Below are positions 7,346-11,437 of a DNA stretch of 11,437 nt, piece by piece (within the stretch, counting starts at the first letter, position 1; the number at the start of each line of letters is the position of its first letter). The notes under the pieces are model-generated. The model had not been told where the DNA came from. It saw nothing but the letters and a program-made list of their open reading frames with translations, and made no database searches. Source of the stretch: Clostridium sp. (GTDB lineage Bacteria > Bacillota > Clostridia > Clostridiales > Clostridiaceae). The position numbers and the translations under genes are program-made. The stretch lies in NCBI GenBank assembly GCA_018372555.1, contig JAHAIU010000083.1, forward strand, positions 1-11,437, written 5' to 3'.

Positions 7346-8244
7346 CTATAATATTACTTAATTATAATAATGAAGATGATACATTAGAATGCGTAGATAG
7401 TATAAAGAAAAACTGTAGATTAGATTATGAGATAATAGTTGTTGATAATGCTTCGAATGAAGAGAGTAAAAAAATATTGTTAGAAAGCAAAGATGAATAT
7501 ACTTTAATTCTAAATAAAAATAATGGGGGATTTGCAGCAGGAAATAATGTTGGAATAAAATATGCATTAGAAAAACAATATAAGTATATTTTGCTTTTAA
7601 ATAACGATACATTAATCACTAAAGATAGTATAGAAATTATGTTAGAGTCATTAAAGAAAGATAAACAAGTTGGGATAGTAAGTTGTAGAATATTGCACTA
7701 TCCTGATAAAAATAAAGTTTGGTATGATGGCGGGAAAATAAATTGGAACAAGTATTTACCCAATCACATAAATAAAGGAAGAAGGGTACAAGAGTGTACT
7801 TATATAAATAGTGAAGATTATACTGAATTTATATCAGGTTGTTGTATGTTTGTTAAAAGTGAAATATTTCAAAATGTAGGATATTTACCAGAAGAATATT
7901 TTATGTATTTTGAAGATATGGATTTTTGTGTACAAATTACGGAACATAACTATAAAATGAAAGTATGTAAAAACTCGGTAATATATCATAAGGTTAGTTC
8001 TTCTTCTGGGGGAGAAGAATCTCCTTTTTCAATAAAATGGGGTAATAGAAATAGATTAATTATTATGAAAAAATTTAAATATAAAGTTTCTACTTTAAAT
8101 CATTTGAAAGTTATGATACTATTTTACTTTACTAGGATAATAAAATTGGTACAATATTTGATTACAAATAATTTATGCAATTTTAAAAATTTATTAAAAG
8201 GGGTCAGTAATGCCATTAAATATAATAAAAATAGAAGTTATTAA
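7333..8244 (+). CDS. GT2-family glycosyltransferase (WbbL/rhamnosyltransferase-like)
   Basis: Inverting GT-A glycosyltransferase of 303 residues, cytoplasmic and membrane-associated, probably acting on the growing repeat unit. It opens with IAIILLNYNNEDDTLECVDS (4-23), then IIVVDNAS (34-41) with the nucleotide-binding Asp, NNGGFAAGNNVGI (63-75), LLLNNDT (87-93) in place of the usual DxD, FISGCCMFVK (166-175) and YFEDMDFC (182-189), where the acidic residues probably include the catalytic base. This pattern is typical of WbbL-like rhamnosyltransferases, but GT2 donor choice is hard to predict and dTDP-rhamnose genes are not in this window. The start overlaps the previous gene by 13 bases; only a weak GAGAGA (7325-7330) precedes ATG, so translation probably depends on re-initiation. 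The C-terminal 60 residues are hydrophobic and basic and may contact the membrane. Confidence 0.9.
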   Translation: MDKIAIILLNYNNEDDTLECVDSIKKNCRLDYEIIVVDNASNEESKKILLESKDEYTLILNKNNGGFAAGNNVGIKYALEKQYKYILLLNNDTLITKDSIEIMLESLKKDKQVGIVSCRILHYPDKNKVWYDGGKINWNKYLPNHINKGRRVQECTYINSEDYTEFISGCCMFVKSEIFQNVGYLPEEYFMYFEDMDFCVQITEHNYKMKVCKNSVIYHKVSSSSGGEESPFSIKWGNRNRLIIMKKFKYKVSTLNHLKVMILFYFTRIIKLVQYLITNNLCNFKNLLKGVSNAIKYNKNRSY

Positions 8245-8267
8245 GTTGATATTGGTTTGGTGATAGG

Positions 8268-9653
8268 ATGAATATAAAAAATAACAATAGATTGATTATA
8301 TTATGTACAGGAATTGTACTATTAGCAGAATTATTCATGATATATTTAGATAAGGCAATGATTTTACTTATAAGTTTATTAATAATTTTATTTTTAACAT
8401 TATTTTTTTATAGTAGAAAGTTTTCTTTATTGGTATTACTTGCAAGCATAGTTATGGATAAAATATCTATTACGATAGGTGGGATAACTATAACTATTGG
8501 TATGGTAATAGTTATATTAACTTTTATTAAATTTATGTTGAATGGGAGTATTTTTAGTTTAAAAATTGTTAAGGGTGGAAATCTAAATAAAATTATTATA
8601 TCATGTTTTATTCTTATAACTTTACTAGTTACATCATCGTTATTTGCAGTAGATAAAGTAGGAGCATTGTCAAAAACAATCCAATTTATTTTTCTTATGG
8701 GTACAGCTTTTATTATATATATATATACTAAAGAGTTTGAAGTAAGATATATATTAAAATGCATAATTATTACAGGTAGTTTGAATATTATTCTTGGTAT
8801 TTTACAATTTTTAGGGTATTATTTAGGTTTCAATATAAATTCAATATTTAGTTTATTTGATAAATTGAATGGAAGAGCATATTATGGAATATCTGTAGTT
8901 AATATTGGTGGTACTATTGTTCCAAGAATGAATGGTTTTTTTGTAGATCCAGCTCCTTTTGCTGGTTTTGTTACTACTTTGATTTGTATAATATTTTGTA
9001 TGAATTTGTATAAAATGAATTTTAAAAATATAATTACGTTAGCTATATGCTCCGTATCCGTATTGCTTAGTTTCTCTAGGAGCGCTTGGCTAGGTACTGG
9101 AGTTACATTAATATTATTAATTATATTTATAAACTTTAATAGAAAATATAAGTCTTTTAAAATAAATTTGTCAATAGTTATTTTAATAACACTTTTGATA
9201 TTATTATTTAAAGATAGAATATATTTTATAGTCGAGAGAATACTTCAAACATTTCAAATTGGTGATGTTTCTTCTGATGGACATAAAAGTATGGCTGTCT
9301 ATGCAATTAAAGCTTTTATAAGTAATCCTATAATAGGGATAGGTTTAAATAATTTTAAAGATTTTGTAGGTTATAATACTATGACTCATAGTATGTATTT
9401 AACTTTTTTATCAGAAACAGGGATATTAGGATCATTAGCATATTTTTATATATGGTTTAATATTATGAGAAAATTATATATAAAGAGGAATTATAGTAAT
9501 GAAATAGTTTGCATATTTTTTATATTATTATCTATACTTATCAGCAATATAGGGTACGATTATTATAATCAGCTTTATATATGGTCATATATTGGAATTG
9601 CAATTGGTTTAATTGATAAAGAGGAGAATTTAAGTGTTGAAGCAAAGATGTGA
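8268..9653 (+). CDS. Wzy-like O-antigen/capsule polymerase (Wzy_C / O-antigen ligase superfamily)
   Basis: Polytopic membrane protein of 461 residues with about 12 predicted hydrophobic segments (the first near 8-26, the last near 436-450). It most likely polymerises undecaprenyl-linked repeat units on the outer face of the membrane. The Wzy_C-type signature is clear: RMNGFFVDPAPFAGF (220-234), LSFSRSAWLG (267-276), a large polar loop (about 315-375) with NPIIGIGLNNF (353-363) and THSMYL (373-378, H374 a likely functional residue), and SETGILGSLAYF after it. A WaaL-type ligase shares this fold, but in a Gram-positive capsule locus polymerase is the better reading. The start has only a weak GGTGAT (8259-8264). 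A (TA)7 run at 8714-8727 sits inside the gene. Its end overlaps the next gene by 20 bases. Confidence 0.87.
   Translation: MNIKNNNRLIILCTGIVLLAELFMIYLDKAMILLISLLIILFLTLFFYSRKFSLLVLLASIVMDKISITIGGITITIGMVIVILTFIKFMLNGSIFSLKIVKGGNLNKIIISCFILITLLVTSSLFAVDKVGALSKTIQFIFLMGTAFIIYIYTKEFEVRYILKCIIITGSLNIILGILQFLGYYLGFNINSIFSLFDKLNGRAYYGISVVNIGGTIVPRMNGFFVDPAPFAGFVTTLICIIFCMNLYKMNFKNIITLAICSVSVLLSFSRSAWLGTGVTLILLIIFINFNRKYKSFKINLSIVILITLLILLFKDRIYFIVERILQTFQIGDVSSDGHKSMAVYAIKAFISNPIIGIGLNNFKDFVGYNTMTHSMYLTFLSETGILGSLAYFYIWFNIMRKLYIKRNYSNEIVCIFFILLSILISNIGYDYYNQLYIWSYIGIAIGLIDKEENLSVEAKM
8714..8727. repeat. (TA)7 dinucleotide run inside the polymerase gene
   Basis: Seven TA units encode part of the hydrophobic stretch FIIYIYT (about residues 148-154) of the polymerase. 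Gain or loss of one unit would shift the frame. The copy here is in frame. In DNA this AT-rich such a run may be chance, so a role in switching is speculative. Confidence 0.5.
9621..9626 (+). promoter_or_regulatory. Ribosome binding site that fixes a GTG start
   Basis: GAGGAG lies seven bases before the GTG at 9634, within the end of the polymerase gene. The next in-frame ATG is near 9721 and would remove the conserved histidine of the acyltransferase (H24), so GTG is the likely start. A TTG directly follows GTG and is a less well-placed alternative. Confidence 0.75.
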
Positions 9654-10683
9654 AGAAATAGATTTATATAAGGCAATTTTATGCATTCTAGTAGTTTTTG
9701 GACATTCATTAACTCAATCTATGAGAGAAAATTTAATTATTAGTGATATATTCTATATATTGTATAGTTTTCATATGCCAGTCTTTTTTACATTATCAGG
9801 AATTATTTATAATAAATATGGAAAGAAATATACAATTAGGGAGTTTTTAAGGCGGAAAGCAGTAAAACTTCTTGTTCCATATGTAAGTGTTACTATTTTA
9901 TTTTTCTTTATAATTAATATTGCTTATTTTATTTTAAATAAATTCTTAAATTATAATATAGAGTTTTTTAATTTTAAAAGTATATTTATAGGAATATTTT
10001 TTGGAAAAAATGATTTTGCAAAGCATCTTTGGTTTTTATACGCTTTATTTATAATAGAGATAATTACTAAGATACTTGATAAATATATAAATAAAAATTT
10101 AGTAATTACTTTATTTATATCATTTATATTTTCATTTGTATCATATAGATATACAGAATCAAACTTATTATTAATAGCTAGAGTACTTTACTATAATTTT
10201 TACTTTCAACTTGGAAATATTGTATTTAAAAATATATTTTCAAAGAGAAAATACAAAAAATATAAAACTAAAAATATAATAATTATATCTATTATATTTT
10301 TATTAAATAATATAGTATTATTAACATTTAGAAAGATTAATATGATAAATGAATATAATAAGTGGTTTTTCTCATTAATTTCCTCTGTTTCGATGTTTCT
10401 TATTATTCTAGTTATAATTAATTACATTATAAATTTAAGTTCAATAACATTATTATTAAAAAAAATATATCAATATAGTTTTGAGATATACTTATTTCAC
10501 AATCCGTTTATTACCATAGGTAGTGTTTCAATAATGAGTAGATTACTGAATATAGATTATTTTGCAATTTTATTTGGAGTGCTTATGGGACTTATCATTC
10601 CTATAATAATAAGCAAAAATATTATTAAAAGAAATAAATTAATAAATTTAGTATTAACTGGTGAGTATAGACTGAAAGAATAG
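9634..10683 (+). CDS. Acyltransferase-3 family membrane protein (polysaccharide O-acyltransferase)
   Basis: Integral membrane acyltransferase (Acyl_transf_3, OafA/NodX-type fold) that probably adds acetyl or another acyl group to the polysaccharide. The N-terminus has EIDLYKAILCILVVFGHS (8-25), with the conserved catalytic histidine H24 in the first membrane helix, then SFHMPVFFTLSG (45-56), RRKAVKLLVPY (73-83), HLWFLYALF (131-139) and the late SFEIYLFHNP (282-291). About ten hydrophobic segments are visible over 349 residues, the normal size for a member without an SGNH domain. It overlaps the polymerase gene by 20 bases and uses a GTG start. The coding sequence is extremely AT-rich: only 3 of 60 bases at 10261-10320 are G or C. 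The transferred group and target sugar are unknown; closeness to a pyruvyl transferase gene suggests both decorate the same polymer. Confidence 0.87.
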   Translation: MLKQRCEEIDLYKAILCILVVFGHSLTQSMRENLIISDIFYILYSFHMPVFFTLSGIIYNKYGKKYTIREFLRRKAVKLLVPYVSVTILFFFIINIAYFILNKFLNYNIEFFNFKSIFIGIFFGKNDFAKHLWFLYALFIIEIITKILDKYINKNLVITLFISFIFSFVSYRYTESNLLLIARVLYYNFYFQLGNIVFKNIFSKRKYKKYKTKNIIIISIIFLLNNIVLLTFRKINMINEYNKWFFSLISSVSMFLIILVIINYIINLSSITLLLKKIYQYSFEIYLFHNPFITIGSVSIMSRLLNIDYFAILFGVLMGLIIPIIISKNIIKRNKLINLVLTGEYRLKE

Positions 10684-10690
10684 ATAGTTT

Positions 10691-10695
10691 GGAGG
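10691..10695 (+). promoter_or_regulatory. Ribosome binding site that fixes a TTG start
   Basis: GGAGG lies seven bases before the TTG at 10703, in the 19-base gap after the acyltransferase stop codon. An in-frame TAG at 10685-10687 and no other start codon between it and 10703 leave TTG as the first usable initiator. The next in-frame ATG lies more than 280 bases downstream. Confidence 0.8.
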
Positions 10696-10702
10696 AGTTG
10701 TT

Positions 10703-11437
10703 TTGAAGAAAAGCATTAAAATAGTAGGAGCTTTTGATAGGTATAATTATGGAGATTTACTTTTTCCTATAGTGATTGAGAAATATATAGAAACATATAG
10801 ACCTGATATTTTAAGGGACTATAAGATTGAATTTTATGGCTTAGTTGAAAGTGATTTGGCATATGTAGGTGGAAAAACAACAAAAGCTCTTAAGGATATT
10901 TATGATTGTGACTATGAAGCAAATAGCATTATAATAGTTGCAGGAGGTGATGTAATTCCTTCACGTATTGGCAATCTTGATATTGATTTAAGCTCAAGTA
11001 ATATGAATATGATATTTAAGAAGATATTAAGAAAAATTCTTAGTATTAAAAAATTTGAAGAATTATCTATGAAAAAATTTGGGATTAATAATGTATTTCC
11101 ATGGATTATTGATAGAGAGAAGTTCAAAAAAAATATTTTTATAGCATATAATGCTGTAGGATCATCAACTTTAGATACACTTAAGGATAAAGCTGAGATT
11201 TCATATATAAAGAAATCTTTAAGTAAAAGCAATTATATATCTACTAGAGATAGTAAGTCATTAAATAATATTAAAGATTTATCACCTAAGTTATATCCAG
11301 ATTCTGCAACTATAATGTCATACTTTTTTACTTTGGAATATTTAGAAGAAAGAATAAGAGAGGAGATAAAAAATAAAATTAATAAATCTTCAAATGGATA
11401 TATATGTGTACAGAGTAATTTATTTTCTATTAGAGGA
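10703..11437 (+). CDS. Polysaccharide pyruvyl transferase family protein, N-terminal part
   Basis: The frame is open for 245 codons from the TTG at 10703 to the window end, so the C-terminus is missing. The protein resembles the pyruvyl transferase family (PF04230; CsaB and related enzymes), which moves a pyruvyl group from phosphoenolpyruvate to a sugar as a ketal, adding a negative charge. Supporting features are IVGAFDRYNYGDLLFPIVIE (7-26), where the family has an N-x-GD motif, a hydrophobic strand ending in AGGDVIP (80-86), IAYNAVGSS (about 154-162), YISTRDSKSLNNI, and LYPDSATIM, matching the usual S-x-RD...PD pattern. It begins 19 bases after the acyltransferase gene behind a good ribosome binding site and has no ATG start, so it is easily missed. 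Some family members act only as glycan-modifying enzymes of unproven activity, so the reaction is inferred. Confidence 0.78.
   Translation, partial: MKKSIKIVGAFDRYNYGDLLFPIVIEKYIETYRPDILRDYKIEFYGLVESDLAYVGGKTTKALKDIYDCDYEANSIIIVAGGDVIPSRIGNLDIDLSSSNMNMIFKKILRKILSIKKFEELSMKKFGINNVFPWIIDREKFKKNIFIAYNAVGSSTLDTLKDKAEISYIKKSLSKSNYISTRDSKSLNNIKDLSPKLYPDSATIMSYFFTLEYLEERIREEIKNKINKSSNGYICVQSNLFSIRG

Noticed and set aside
7358..7619. Two minus-strand open frames opposite the GT2 gene
   Set aside because: They overlap each other in different frames and sit opposite conserved GT2 motifs, so they are composition-driven shadows.
8408..8764. Minus-strand open frame of 118 codons within the polymerase gene
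   Set aside because: It lies fully inside a well-supported coding gene. The protein is a repetitive Ile/Val/Thr-rich product expected from reading the antisense of a membrane protein gene.
10912..11232. Minus-strand open frame of 106 codons near the right end
   Set aside because: It lies opposite the TTG-started pyruvyl transferase frame, which has a ribosome binding site and family motifs; the minus-strand product has none.
1..11437. Mobile element, CRISPR array, tRNA or rRNA
   Set aside because: No transposase or integrase motifs, terminal repeats, spaced direct repeats or conserved RNA gene sequences were seen on either strand.

Overview
The window is an AT-rich stretch typical of a low-GC Firmicute. 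Strong purine-rich ribosome binding sites, heavy use of AGA and ATA codons and the gene order suggest a Clostridium-like organism; this is an inference from composition and gene content, and the species cannot be named. All recognised genes are on the + strand and form one dense block. It is the front and middle of a Wzx/Wzy-type capsular or exopolysaccharide locus, cut off at both ends.

Layout. Positions 1-283 hold the end of a CpsD/CapB-type bacterial tyrosine kinase with a C-terminal tyrosine cluster. A 210-bp gap follows (284-493), the longest non-coding stretch. It carries a near-perfect inverted repeat and a TATAAT box and is the best place for an internal control point. Next come the PHP-family tyrosine phosphatase CpsB/CapC (494-1261) and the initiating polyprenyl-phosphate sugar transferase (1298-1966). 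Three nucleotide-sugar genes follow: mannose-1-phosphate guanylyltransferase (1982-3028), GDP-mannose 4,6-dehydratase (3051-4115) and a GDP-6-deoxy-4-keto-mannose reductase of the RMD type (4124-5056). Together they should make GDP-D-rhamnose. Three glycosyltransferases (two GT4, one GT2; 5071-8244) are followed by a Wzy-like polymerase (8268-9653), an acyltransferase-3 membrane protein (9634-10683) and the start of a polysaccharide pyruvyl transferase gene with a TTG start codon (10703 to the window end).

How the genes work together. The sugar transferase would load the first sugar phosphate onto undecaprenyl phosphate. The three glycosyltransferases would extend it, at least one probably using GDP-mannose or GDP-D-rhamnose. 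The acyltransferase and pyruvyl transferase would add acyl and pyruvate-ketal groups, Wzy would polymerise the repeat units outside the membrane, and the kinase/phosphatase pair would tune chain length and export. The Wzz-like kinase adaptor is expected just upstream. A Wzx flippase and the rest of the kinase lie outside the window.

I see no RNA genes, insertion sequences, CRISPR arrays or phage genes. This is a recognisable kind of locus rather than a new system. The more notable points are the probable D-rhamnose pathway in a Gram-positive locus, the inverted repeat upstream of the phosphatase gene, the pyruvyl transferase gene that is easily missed because of its TTG start, and the fall in G+C from the sugar-nucleotide genes to the polymer-specific genes.
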